NCBI GenBank assembly: GCA_965247065.1 | Contig: CBDFGN010000006.1 | Coordinates: 2,046,001-2,110,000 of the forward strand | Direction of reading: 5' to 3' | Origin: CBDFGN01 sp965247065 | GTDB lineage: Bacteria; Bacteroidota; Bacteroidia; Cytophagales; Cyclobacteriaceae | DNA: 64,000 bases | Part shown: piece after piece, positions 42,420-50,765 of the stretch | Layout of the letters: every line of letters starts with the position of its first letter | How positions within the stretch are numbered: the first letter of the stretch is position 1 | Program-made: the position numbers and the translations under genes | Notes under the pieces: generated by a model | The model's database searches: none | The model's input: the letters and a program-made list of their open reading frames with translations, nothing else | Told to the model about the DNA's origin: nothing

Positions 42420-43286
42420 ATGCGACAGCTCAAAATTACTAAGAACATTACCAATAGAGAGAGCGCCTCCTTGGAGAAATATTTCAACGACATTAATAAA
42501 GTTGAAATGATCACTCCGGAGGAAGAAGTAGCCCTAGCCAAGCGAATACAGCAAGGCGATGAGGGAGCCTGTGAGAAATTGGTGAAGGCGAATTTGCGAT
42601 TTGTAGTCTCAGTGGCGAAGCAATATCAAAATCAAAGTCTGTCACTAAATGATCTTATTAACGAGGGAAATCTAGGGCTTATTAAAGCTGCTAAGAAATT
42701 TGACCCCACTCGAGGTTTTAAGTTTATCTCCTACGCCGTTTGGTGGATCAGGCAGTCCATAATGCAGGCCATGGCTGAACAATCCAGAATGGTTCGATTG
42801 CCTCTAAATAAGGTAGGTACGATAAGTAAGGTAAACAGGGCCATTTCAGACCTGGAGCAACATCTCGAAAGGACCCCCACCGAACAGGAATTAGCTGAAA
42901 TACTGGGCATGCAGGAGAATGATGTCAAGAATACGTTGACCACCAATACCAAGCACGTTTCAGTTGATGCACCGTTTAACGAAGGTGAATCAGGTTCGCT
43001 ACTTGATGTAATGGAAAACAGTGGCAGTGAGAGAACGGACCAGTTCATGGTGCACAATCACTCTCTTTCCGTGGAAACTGAAAGAACCCTTTCTCAGCTC
43101 AACGAGAGAGACAAACAAGTAGTTAAGATGTTCTACGGCATTGGCACTGAGCAGCCGATGTCTCTGGAGAATATTGGAGAGGAATTGGGGCTTACTCGAG
43201 AACGAGTTCGGCAAATTAAGGAGAAGTCGATCCAAAAACTTCGAAATTCGACCAAGAAACAACTTCTAGTCCAATACCTGGGCTAG
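42420..43286 (+). CDS. rpoD: Primary RNA polymerase sigma factor (RpoD, short Bacteroidota type)
   Basis: 288 residues, lacking region 1.1, as is normal in Bacteroidota. Region 1.2 begins SLEKYFNDINKVEMITPEEE. Region 2 includes DLINEGNLGLIKAAKKFDP and FISYAVWWIRQSIMQAM (2.3-2.4). Region 4.2 is LTRERVRQIKEKSIQKLR, the minus-33 recognition helix. Such sigma factors read TTG/TAnnTTTG promoters, which is consistent with the promoters seen in this window. The gene ends with TAG and is followed by its own terminator. Confidence 0.97.
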   Translation: MRQLKITKNITNRESASLEKYFNDINKVEMITPEEEVALAKRIQQGDEGACEKLVKANLRFVVSVAKQYQNQSLSLNDLINEGNLGLIKAAKKFDPTRGFKFISYAVWWIRQSIMQAMAEQSRMVRLPLNKVGTISKVNRAISDLEQHLERTPTEQELAEILGMQENDVKNTLTTNTKHVSVDAPFNEGESGSLLDVMENSGSERTDQFMVHNHSLSVETERTLSQLNERDKQVVKMFYGIGTEQPMSLENIGEELGLTRERVRQIKEKSIQKLRNSTKKQLLVQYLG

Positions 43287-43300
43287 AAAAGCAAAACAGG

Positions 43301-43327
43301 AAAAGTGGTCAACCGGCCACTTTTTTT
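43301..43327 (+). terminator. Intrinsic terminator of rpoD
   Basis: AAAAGTGG (43301-43308) pairs with CCACTTTT (43317-43324), loop TCAACCGG, with a run of seven T to 43327. It lies 15 bases after the rpoD stop. Confidence 0.88.
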
Positions 43328-43392
43328 GTTGTTACCCCAGCCTACCAGCACCCGGAATTATTTATATTAACGACAATTTCGAATGAGTAATT

Positions 43393-43770
43393 TTGAAGGA
43401 GCCTGTAAATATTATGCTCATTGATGATGATGAAATCAATAACTTCATCAATCGCAAGCTTCTATCCAGATACGACGATAATCTGGGCATTGTGGATTTT
43501 GTAGGGGCTCGGGAAGCTCTGAATCATCTCCGAAATCCGGGCGACTCCTTACCCGATTTTATTCTCCTTGATATAAACATGCCGGAAATGAACGGATGGG
43601 AATTTATCGCAGAGTTTGCCAAACTTAACCTCAATCACACCAGGGTTATCGTGCTAACATCTTCAATCGATGGTCGTGATGAAGAAAGAGCCCGCAGCCT
43701 TGCTGAAGTCAAAGGATATTTCATTAAGCCCCTGGACAACTCTAAAATAGAAGAGATTCTTACCGATTGA
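43393..43770 (+). CDS. Single-domain response regulator
   Basis: 125 residues, only a receiver domain. The acidic pocket is IDDDEIN (residues ~10-16), the phospho-acceptor Asp lies in FILLDINMPEMNGWEF, Thr/Ser in VLTSSI, and Lys in FIKPLD. No output domain follows, so it probably works as a phosphorelay or protein-binding switch. The start is TTG at 43393; an ATG at 43414 would remove the first strand residues. No histidine kinase lies next to it. Confidence 0.9.
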   Translation: MKEPVNIMLIDDDEINNFINRKLLSRYDDNLGIVDFVGAREALNHLRNPGDSLPDFILLDINMPEMNGWEFIAEFAKLNLNHTRVIVLTSSIDGRDEERARSLAEVKGYFIKPLDNSKIEEILTD

Positions 43771-43936
43771 TCACATGCGGACCAAATTGTGTCCCTCCTA
43801 ATCGGGTGTTTGGGGAGGATGTGGGAACAGCTTGCGGTAATATGTTAATTAAGGACCCCTACTCTTTCGGTGTAGTGATTTTCTTTTTCATCTATCTCCT
43901 TGGGACTTTATGTGATCTCGCGCTTGGACGTAGATA

Positions 43937-44214
43937 TCATAAATCTCGCCCCAGGATCCTTTCAATCTCAAGGTACCTGGTAAATCCAAAACAGGGAATC
44001 CCCAGTCCCTCCAGGTTTTCTTTTATTCTACTCATCTGCTTATCCCTCTTGCTGTCTAATCGATGGATCAACACGCCTCGACCCTTTGAGGAAAGTCCTG
44101 AGACAACTGGTGATAGATATCCATATCTCTCTGACCGCTGTCGCCGATCAGGATGAACTTCATCTGGGGGTAGAACTTCAGAATGAATTCGATGTGCCTT
44201 ATCTTGTCGCTTCG
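43937..44214 (-). pseudogene. APP1-type phosphatidate phosphatase (DUF2183), C-terminal remnant with a frameshift
   Basis: On the minus strand one frame reads DKIRHIEF, then KFILIGDSGQRDMDIYHQLS, the hallmark of the APP1/DUF2183 catalytic domain, and stops after PQRVEAC. The next frame continues the domain (LIHRLDSKRDKQ ... GLGIPCFGF) to a stop at 43937. The N-terminal two-thirds, including the DxDxT motif, is absent: the homology ends near 44214, where a fragment of another gene on the opposite strand starts. This is a remnant, not a working gene. Confidence 0.6.
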
Positions 44215-44336
44215 ACACTGGGCACCGGATTACCTTCCAAAAAGCACAAACGTTGCAAATCGATGGAGAGGTTATTGTGGAGGTGAACCAGGTTGTGGCT
44301 AGAATTGTCCCGGGCTCTATCAATATCCTGGTCTAG
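44208..44336 (+). pseudogene. Remnant of a diacylglycerol-kinase-type (YegS/DagK) C-terminus
   Basis: A 42-codon stretch on the plus strand, RFDTGHRITFQKAQ, then LQIDGEVIVEVNQ and VPGSINILV before TAG at 44334-44336. It matches the end of lipid kinases of the DAGK/YegS family, where a TG.(K/R).(T) strand is followed by DGE and ends in P..(L/I).(V/L)LV. The rest of the kinase is not present upstream. It abuts the APP1 remnant. The assignment rests on remembered family pattern. Confidence 0.4.
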
Positions 44337-44341
44337 CTCAA

Positions 44342-44899
44342 CTAGCGTTTGAACAGGTAAACAAAATAAAGGCTAAACCCATTGTTCTCGGCTTGACTGA
44401 ATCCAACAAGGTCGGGTCTGTCCAATATATTGGTGATTCCCAAATTGAATCTGGAGCCAATTATGAGTTGATCCAACGGGTAAAATTCAAACCCTATATT
44501 TGCTGACAAGTTGTTGCCTTTATAATATTCTCTTGCTTCGCTGGCACCACCGATCACTATTCCATACTGCAAACCAGTCTGAAAATTAAAGGTCTCTTCA
44601 AAATCGAATCCCACGGTGAATGGTAAAATCAGGTAATTGAGCTCTTCCCTATCCGAACCTTCTTTGGAGTACAGCAGTTCCAGCATTCCAAACCAACCCA
44701 GATCGCTTAAATATTTCTTACCCAGAACCCCAACCTGCCAGCCCAGCTTCGCGTTTTCGAAAGGCTCACCTTGTTTTCCAATTGATGTCAGGTTCAAAGA
44801 AGCCTTTCCACCAAATTGGATTTGAGCGCTGCTAAAAGACGTGCTGCTCCAAAAAATGACTGCAACCAAGGAAATAAACCGGGCGAAATTTACCACCAT
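44342..44899 (-). CDS. Outer-membrane beta-barrel protein (porin-family, OMP_b-brl)
   Basis: 185 residues with a signal peptide (hydrophobic residues ~8-25, ending FSSAQ). The mature part is built of alternating amphipathic strands (GGKASLNLTSIG, GWQVGVLGKKYL, FGMLELLYSKEG, NFQTGLQYGIVIGG, GSRFNLGITNI) and ends with aromatic FSLYFVYLFKR, as expected for a small barrel. No specific ligand can be named. Confidence 0.82.
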   Translation of the reverse strand: MVVNFARFISLVAVIFWSSTSFSSAQIQFGGKASLNLTSIGKQGEPFENAKLGWQVGVLGKKYLSDLGWFGMLELLYSKEGSDREELNYLILPFTVGFDFEETFNFQTGLQYGIVIGGASEAREYYKGNNLSANIGFEFYPLDQLIIGSRFNLGITNILDRPDLVGFSQAENNGFSLYFVYLFKR

Positions 44900-44985
44900 A
44901 AATAGATCAAATCAATGCCCTAAACCAGAAAGAAGCTCATCCAACATTTGAAATCCTAACGAATCATTAAAACATAATGGAGGTT

Positions 44986-45954
44986 CTATCCTTTGGATTC
45001 CTGTAACTGATGCCATGCGAGGGCTCCAGTTCCCAGGACAGCCGCATTTTTGTCTTGAAGGCCGGACAGAAGTAGCTTCACCGTCCCCTTAAAAATCGGC
45101 ATTAGGTTGGCTTCCATATATTTCAATGTGGGTTGGAAGAGCAAATCCTTGGAATTTGCAAGCCCTCCAAAAAGGACAAAGGCTTCAGGGCTTGCCAACA
45201 TCGCCGTGTTTGCCAAAGCCCTTCCCAAGAACATACCTGTGTATTCGAAAGCTTCTAATGCGATCCGATCCCCTTGAATGGCCGCATCACTGATCATTTC
45301 ACCGGTAAGTTTGTTGTATGCTATTTCTCGTAGCATGCTAAATTGCCTGGAATCGGCCAACAACTTGGATACTGTTCTTTTGAGGCCATTGACGGAAACA
45401 TATGATTCAAGGGCTCCACGACGATTGAAAGGGCTTTGACGCCCATTTTCCTTTACAATAATATGGCCCATTTCACCGGCGAACCCCGTATGACCATGTA
45501 CCAATTTGCCATCAATGACTATTCCGCTACCCAAGCCGGAGCCCAAGGTAATCAAGATAAAGTCGCGCAGATCTTGAGCCACTCCAAACTACATTTCCCC
45601 GACCGCGGCAGCGTTGGCATCGTTGGTGAGGAACACCGGAAGCCTGTACTTATCCTGAAAAATTTCCACTATAGGCGTTTCATCACCCCAACTTAGATTT
45701 GCCGGCTTCACAATAGTCCCTTGGTAGAAATTGGCGTTTGGGGCGCCAATTCCTATTCCTCTTATCTCAGCGCCGCCATTTAAGGCCTGCTTCATGCGGT
45801 CGAGCTCATTATAAATGCGCGGGAGAAACCGAGTGATATCTTCCCGGGCACGGGTATCCATGACACCTTCTTTTAGAACCCGCGCATTGGCATCGACTAT
45901 TCCAAAAGTAGTAGTTGTGGCCCCAATATCTATCCCAATTACCGCGTCAGTCAT
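44986..45954 (-). pseudogene. ROK family sugar kinase (glucokinase-like), split by an in-frame TAG
   Basis: One frame with a single internal TAG at 45589-45591. Before it: GIDIGATTTTFGIVD (phosphate loop), GIGAPNANFYQG and the catalytic segment TNDANAAAVGEM. After it, without a gap, FGVAQDLRDFILITLGSGLGSG and GHTGFAGEMGHI with the substrate/zinc region. Normal ROK proteins run GEM-x-(Y/F)G-A here, so the TAG replaces one ordinary residue. About 322 codons in all. The zinc-binding Cys cluster typical of many ROK kinases is replaced by GRQSPFNRRG. As written, the kinase is truncated. Confidence 0.85.
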
Positions 45955-46114
45955 CTTATACCTGATCTGAATTTTAAATTCTTAGCGGCGTTGAAAATAC
46001 TATAAAAATGCGGGTTAGTAAAGATGGTGTCAAGGATTTCCCTCAGATGGGCGTAGAAGCGGCTTCGAATTCGTTGTTAAACGCTACGACTGGCCGGAAA
46101 TAGCATTAAACTCA

Positions 46115-46534
46115 TCACTTCAAAATTCGGTTTAATGAATATCGGCCTGGGCCGGAAAGGAAAAATAAGATAACGACGCCCAGATACAGTAGCGCTTTTT
46201 CCTTGGTTCCAAAAGGGTCATCTGCATGCCTTATAAATCCCGCGGTCGCCATGGTTAAGCCAATAAACGTCGCTGCGGTCCTGGTGTAGAATCCTCCCGC
46301 CAAAAAGAGACCTCCAACGAATTCGGACAGAGCTGCCGCCCAAGCAAAGACCACCGGCAGCGGAAACCCCAGGTTACCCACGGACTCGACAAAGCCGGAA
46401 GAAACCGGCAGCTTACCTAACCCGTGACCCATTGCCAATGACAACCCGGCAAAAACTCTCAAAATCAACAATCCAAGATCGGTACTTGAATTGTGGGCTG
46501 TGACGGATCCGCGTAAAAGTGAATTAAGTCTCAT
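46115..46534 (-). CDS. DoxX family membrane protein
   Basis: 139 residues with four hydrophobic segments (about 20-40, 58-76, 83-100 and 112-130), the DoxX layout. Marks are LRVFAGLSLAMGHGLGKLP and FVGGLFLAGGFYTRTAA. Members have been linked to oxidative stress and terminal oxidases but have no settled reaction. It stands alone, between argH and the ROK gene. Confidence 0.85.
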   Translation of the reverse strand: MRLNSLLRGSVTAHNSSTDLGLLILRVFAGLSLAMGHGLGKLPVSSGFVESVGNLGFPLPVVFAWAAALSEFVGGLFLAGGFYTRTAATFIGLTMATAGFIRHADDPFGTKEKALLYLGVVILFFLSGPGRYSLNRILK

Positions 46535-46605
46535 AGGAATTATTGAACTGTTGAAGTGTTGAACTGTTACTTGTTGTTTTTGGTATTCGTTTCTTGGTGT
46601 TTAAC

Positions 46606-47901
46606 TCAATTCCCTAGTTCGTTTATGACTCGGTTAAATTTCTGCTTTATACGATCATTGCCTAAGTTTCCCAAGCTCCCAATGTGGGTATGGTTCAGAG
46701 AACGGTCAAATTCAGTATCCCCGTCTTTGATCCGTCCAGCCACAACTTTGTATGCTTCCCGAAAGGGCGTTCCTTCCTTTACCAGTTTGTTCACCTCCTC
46801 AACACTAAAGACTAACTGGTATTTATCCAGATCCAATAAATTCTGCTTGACCCGGATATTCTTAAGCAAAAACACCATAATGTCAAGGCAAGAGATCACA
46901 TCGGTTATGGCAGGAAATATCAACTCCTTTAAGAGCTGCATTTCTCGATGGTAACCGGTGGGGAGATTAGCAACCAATAAATTGATCTGGTTGGGCAAGC
47001 CCAGGACTTTGTTGCATTTACCGCGCACCAGTTCCAGGACATCGGGATTCTTCTTATGCGGCATAATGCTTGAACCGGTGGTCAGTTCTTCAGGCAGATA
47101 GATAAAGTCAAAATTCTGACTATTGAAAAGACACAGATCCATGGCCATTTTGGCAATCGTCTGGGCCAAACTTGACATGCCGTTGGCAAACGCCAGATCT
47201 GTCTTGAATCGGCTCATCTGGGCGGCAATGGAATTCACGTGCAAATCTGCAAATCCCAGGCTTAGGGTAGTTGACTCGCGATCAATCGGAAACGAGGAGC
47301 CATAACCGGCCGCAGAACCCAGCGGATTCTGGTCGATAATTTTATGGGAGGCCACGATCAGCCGCAGGTCATCCACCAAAGTTTCGGCGAAACCTCCAAA
47401 CCAAAGTCCGAAAGAACTGGGCATTGCTACCTGGAAATGAGTGTATCCGGGCATCAGGTCTTCCTTATGCTCATTGCTTAGATCTATCAACAGGTTGAAC
47501 AAGGTTTCTACCTTTTCAATAATCGACTTGTTTTTGTCCTTGAGGAAAAGCTTCACGTCCACTAGCACCTGGTCATTTCGGGAGCGGGCCGTATGTATTT
47601 TTTTCCCTATTTCTCCTAGTTCCTGGGTCAACATGAATTCCACTTTGGAATGTACATCCTCAAATTCCGGCTCTATCAGAAAATCCCCCTCCTCAATTCT
47701 ATCTTTAATGGCGCCCAGCGTAGCTTCGAGCTGACTGAATTCCTCCGACTTCAACACGCCGATTTGATGTAGCATTTTTGCATGACCAATGGACCCAAGG
47801 ACGTCATACAAAGCCAATTGAAGGTCTAAGTCACGATCATTCCCAACAGTGAACCGCTCTATTTCCTTTGAAGTGTTTACTCCTTTATCCCAAAGTTTCA
47901 T
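46606..47901 (-). CDS. argH: Argininosuccinate lyase
   Basis: Last step of arginine synthesis: argininosuccinate to arginine and fumarate. 431 residues. Marks: HSKVEFMLT, TARSRNDQVLVD, GYTHFQVAMPSSF (general base His) and the superfamily signature GSSIMPHKKNPD (about residues 281-292) with the catalytic Ser. It is the last gene of the arginine operon, 21 bases after argE. Confidence 0.96.
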   Translation of the reverse strand: MKLWDKGVNTSKEIERFTVGNDRDLDLQLALYDVLGSIGHAKMLHQIGVLKSEEFSQLEATLGAIKDRIEEGDFLIEPEFEDVHSKVEFMLTQELGEIGKKIHTARSRNDQVLVDVKLFLKDKNKSIIEKVETLFNLLIDLSNEHKEDLMPGYTHFQVAMPSSFGLWFGGFAETLVDDLRLIVASHKIIDQNPLGSAAGYGSSFPIDRESTTLSLGFADLHVNSIAAQMSRFKTDLAFANGMSSLAQTIAKMAMDLCLFNSQNFDFIYLPEELTTGSSIMPHKKNPDVLELVRGKCNKVLGLPNQINLLVANLPTGYHREMQLLKELIFPAITDVISCLDIMVFLLKNIRVKQNLLDLDKYQLVFSVEEVNKLVKEGTPFREAYKVVAGRIKDGDTEFDRSLNHTHIGSLGNLGNDRIKQKFNRVINELGN

Positions 47902-47922
47902 AAGGACGATTTTGTTTGCTTA

Positions 47923-49017
47923 TCAATCCAATTGTAGATCTTGCAGCAACTCGATATAGGTTTGAATTCCATGTTCTATTTCCGACACGTAAATAAACTC
48001 TCCGGCAGTGTGGGACCGGCTGGAATGCCCGGGCCCAATTTTCAGCGTCCAGAAGTCCATCATAGCCTGGTCTGAAAGAGTCGGAGACCCGTACGATTGT
48101 AGGCCAAGATCGTTTCCTTTGACCACGACCGGGTGGTCGATTGGAATTGCGGATGAGTTCAAATGATAACTACGGGGCGATATCTCCGAATCAATATTGG
48201 ACTGTACGATTTGAAGGACCTCATCATTAGAGTATCTTTCATTAGTTCGTATGTCCACTACGAATCGGCATTCATCGGGAACCATATTGTGCTGCTGGCC
48301 TCCGCTGATCTGGGTAACCGACATCTTACTATAACCTAGCAGCTCCGAACTTCGGTCAAATTTGTGACTTCTGAACCAATCTATATCTTTAATTGCCAAG
48401 TACAATGCATTGATCCCTTCGTCCCGGGCCGCATGACCGGCTTTTCCACGGGCTATGCAATCGAGCACGATCAATCCCTTCTCAGCAATGGCCATTTGCA
48501 TGGTAGTGGGCTCCCCTACAACCCCCAGATCTATCGGGCCTAGTTGCGATAGTATGGACTTAACACCATTTTTTCCCGAGACCTCTTCCTCGGCAGAGAT
48601 TGCCAGAATAAGCTTATATGGCAGTTTCGGAAGGCTATTAAGATAAAGGAAGGTTGCAACCAAAGCCACAACCGACCCGCCTGCATCATTTGATCCAAGG
48701 CCAATCAGCTTATCATCCTGGAGAAATGGAGTAAACGGATCTTGTTCCCAATCCCCGGAAGGTTTCACTGTGTCATGGTGCGAGTTTAAAAGGATGACCG
48801 GGACGTCAGACCGATGATTTTGACTACTAGCCCATACGTTGTTTTTGGACCTTTCAGTGCTAATACCGTGGCCCCGCAGATAGTCTTGCAGGATATCAGC
48901 GGTCTTATCCTCTTCCCTGGAAAATGAGGGGGTGGAGATCATTTTCTGCAGCAGTTGAATGGCTCCTTCGAACAACTCCGAAACCTCCATCGAAGATTTT
49001 ATTCTTGAATCAGACAT
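47923..49017 (-). CDS. argE: M20 deacetylase of arginine synthesis (acetylornithine/acetylcitrulline type)
   Basis: Removes the acyl group from the acylated intermediate; with an ArgF'-type pathway the substrate is an N-acyl-citrulline. 364 residues. Zinc ligands: NSHHDTVKP (His, catalytic Asp), GSNDAGGS (bridging Asp), AEEEVSGKNG (Glu pair) and a C-terminal GHSSRSHTAGEFI (His). The frame from 49017 overlaps the argB end by 19 bases; a Met at 48990 is an alternative start. Substrate choice is inferred from context. Confidence 0.92.
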   Translation of the reverse strand: MSDSRIKSSMEVSELFEGAIQLLQKMISTPSFSREEDKTADILQDYLRGHGISTERSKNNVWASSQNHRSDVPVILLNSHHDTVKPSGDWEQDPFTPFLQDDKLIGLGSNDAGGSVVALVATFLYLNSLPKLPYKLILAISAEEEVSGKNGVKSILSQLGPIDLGVVGEPTTMQMAIAEKGLIVLDCIARGKAGHAARDEGINALYLAIKDIDWFRSHKFDRSSELLGYSKMSVTQISGGQQHNMVPDECRFVVDIRTNERYSNDEVLQIVQSNIDSEISPRSYHLNSSAIPIDHPVVVKGNDLGLQSYGSPTLSDQAMMDFWTLKIGPGHSSRSHTAGEFIYVSEIEHGIQTYIELLQDLQLD

Positions 49018-49793
49018 ACTTCAGTTCCATTCAGATTTTGATCTTTCAGTCCGCGTGGGCCGCATATCATAACCTTTTCTACTCCGTTGCTCAACGCTTC
49101 AAAGGCATTGTCCATTTTGGGAATCATCCCTTGACTAATCACACCAGATTCCTGGAAGCGGCGGTATTCAGCTTGGTCTATTCTTTCAATCACTGATCCC
49201 TCATTCTCAGGATCAGCCAATACTCCATCCTTTTCGAAACAGTATACCAATTTGACTCTGTAGTCCCTGGCCAGCAGTGAGGACAACGCCGATGCGATGG
49301 TGTCGGCATTTGTATTTAAGAGCTGTCCTTTTTTGTCATGGGTAATTGAGCAAAGAACCGGTACCAATCTATTGTTCAGAAACAATCTTAAAGCATGGCC
49401 ATCAAGATCCTGCATTTCAATATCCCCCGCGAATCCATAGTCAACTTCTCCCACGGGTCTTTTCTTTGCCTGAACCGAATTGGCATCGGCCCCGGTCAAA
49501 CCGATTGCATTACATCCTTTTGCCTGGAGTGCAGCAACGATGCTCTTATTGATCATACCTGCGTAAACCATGGTTACAACTTCCATTGTTGATGAGTCGG
49601 TGATTCTTCGACCGTTTATCATTTTTATGGCAATTCCAAGACTGGTACACAGTTGATCAGCTCTTCGACCTCCACCATGCACCAGCATCTTGGGACCCTC
49701 CAGCCGGGCAAAGTATTCAAGTACCCCACTAAGCTGTTCAGATGAGTCCAGGACATTACCGCCTATTTTGATTATGGTAAGCTTTTGAGTCAT
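48999..49793 (-). CDS. argB: N-acetylglutamate kinase
   Basis: Phosphorylates N-acetylglutamate with ATP, the second step of arginine synthesis. 264 residues. Marks: IKIGGNVLDS (N-terminal Lys and Gly loop), LVHGGGRRAD, and NTNADTIASALSSLLA with the ATP-binding region. The start overlaps the argF' stop by 4 bases (ATGA). It lacks the N-terminal helix found in many arginine-inhibited, hexameric kinases, so allosteric inhibition by arginine is uncertain. Confidence 0.94.
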   Translation of the reverse strand: MTQKLTIIKIGGNVLDSSEQLSGVLEYFARLEGPKMLVHGGGRRADQLCTSLGIAIKMINGRRITDSSTMEVVTMVYAGMINKSIVAALQAKGCNAIGLTGADANSVQAKKRPVGEVDYGFAGDIEMQDLDGHALRLFLNNRLVPVLCSITHDKKGQLLNTNADTIASALSSLLARDYRVKLVYCFEKDGVLADPENEGSVIERIDQAEYRRFQESGVISQGMIPKMDNAFEALSNGVEKVMICGPRGLKDQNLNGTEVCLIQE

Positions 49794-50758
49794 CCTTCCT
49801 CAGATTCTATGTTGTGTATGAGCTGCTTGAGTACCGCCTGAGTGGCAAAAACACGATTGCGGGCTTGCTGTAAAATCAACGAATTCGGGCCGTCCACCAA
49901 TTCGTCGGAGGCTACTACATTGCGTCGGATTGGTAAGCAGTGCATAAATTTACCTTGGCGAGTAAGCTTCATTTTATCCTTATCCACAATCCAATCAGCA
50001 TAATCTCCCAGTCTTTGGCCGTAATTCTGGTAGCTGGACCAATTTTTGGCATATACAAAATCAGCTCCATCCAAAGCTTTTACCTGATCATTTTCAACTG
50101 CTACGCCCCCCCCAAACTCGGCGGCAAGCTCATACCCAGGGGGGTGGCTAATCACCAAATCCAAATCCGCGGCTTTCATCCATTCAACAAACGAGTTAGG
50201 AACAGCTTGGGGCAAACATTTCGGATGTGGAGCCCAGCTTAAGACGACCCTTGGTCGGCCGGACGGGGCATGCTCCCGGATTGTCATCAAATCGGCCAGG
50301 GACTGTAACGGGTGACGAGTAGCGCTTTCCAGGCTGATCACTGGAACAGAAGCGTATCCTACAAACTGATTAAGAATGTGTTCATTATAGTCCATTTCCC
50401 GGTCCTTAAGTCCTGCAAAGCAGCGTATCCCAAGGATATCGCAATATCCACTCAGAACCGCCACTGCATCCTTAATATGTTCCTGAGTATCCCCATCCAT
50501 AACGGTCCCTTCCAGGAATTCTAAATTCCAGGCTTGGGATTTGATGTTCTGGATAATAACATCCATGCCCAAATTCATTCCCGCCCTCTGAGTGCTCCAT
50601 GACGTTCTAAGACTCGGATTAAGGAAGACCAGACCCAAAGTCCTTTTCTGGCCCATTTCCTCCGTCAACCACGGTGATTCCTTAAGGGCCATTGCTTCCC
50701 TCACCAGGGCCTGGATGTCCAAAACATCCTTTACCGCGGTGAACTGGTTAGCGATCAT
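49790..50758 (-). CDS. argF': N-acetyl- or N-succinyl-ornithine carbamoyltransferase
   Basis: Carbamoylates acylated ornithine, the variant route of Bacteroidota. About 322 residues from the ATG at 50758, 8 bases after the argD stop; the open frame runs on upstream but only inside argD. The carbamoyl-phosphate loop is SLRTSWSTQ (the STRT site is altered, as usual in this family), then WNLEFLEGTVMDGDTQEH, GYCDILGIRCF, and SLESATRHPLQSLAD. The residue just before EH in the VMDG loop, Gln here, is where acetyl- and succinyl-specific enzymes are recalled to differ (Glu or Pro), so the acyl group is left open. Confidence 0.92.
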   Translation of the reverse strand: MIANQFTAVKDVLDIQALVREAMALKESPWLTEEMGQKRTLGLVFLNPSLRTSWSTQRAGMNLGMDVIIQNIKSQAWNLEFLEGTVMDGDTQEHIKDAVAVLSGYCDILGIRCFAGLKDREMDYNEHILNQFVGYASVPVISLESATRHPLQSLADLMTIREHAPSGRPRVVLSWAPHPKCLPQAVPNSFVEWMKAADLDLVISHPPGYELAAEFGGGVAVENDQVKALDGADFVYAKNWSSYQNYGQRLGDYADWIVDKDKMKLTRQGKFMHCLPIRRNVVASDELVDGPNSLILQQARNRVFATQAVLKQLIHNIESEEG

Positions 50759-50765
50759 AAAACTA

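Noticed and set aside
43767..44156. A 129-codon plus-strand frame after the response regulator
   Set aside because: It overlaps the clear APP1 phosphatase remnant on the other strand, and its sequence has no recognisable domain.
29676..45591. Reassignment of TAG to an amino acid in this organism
   Set aside because: rpoD, hldD, the second SDR and the BatA gene all end sensibly at TAG, so TAG is a normal stop here.
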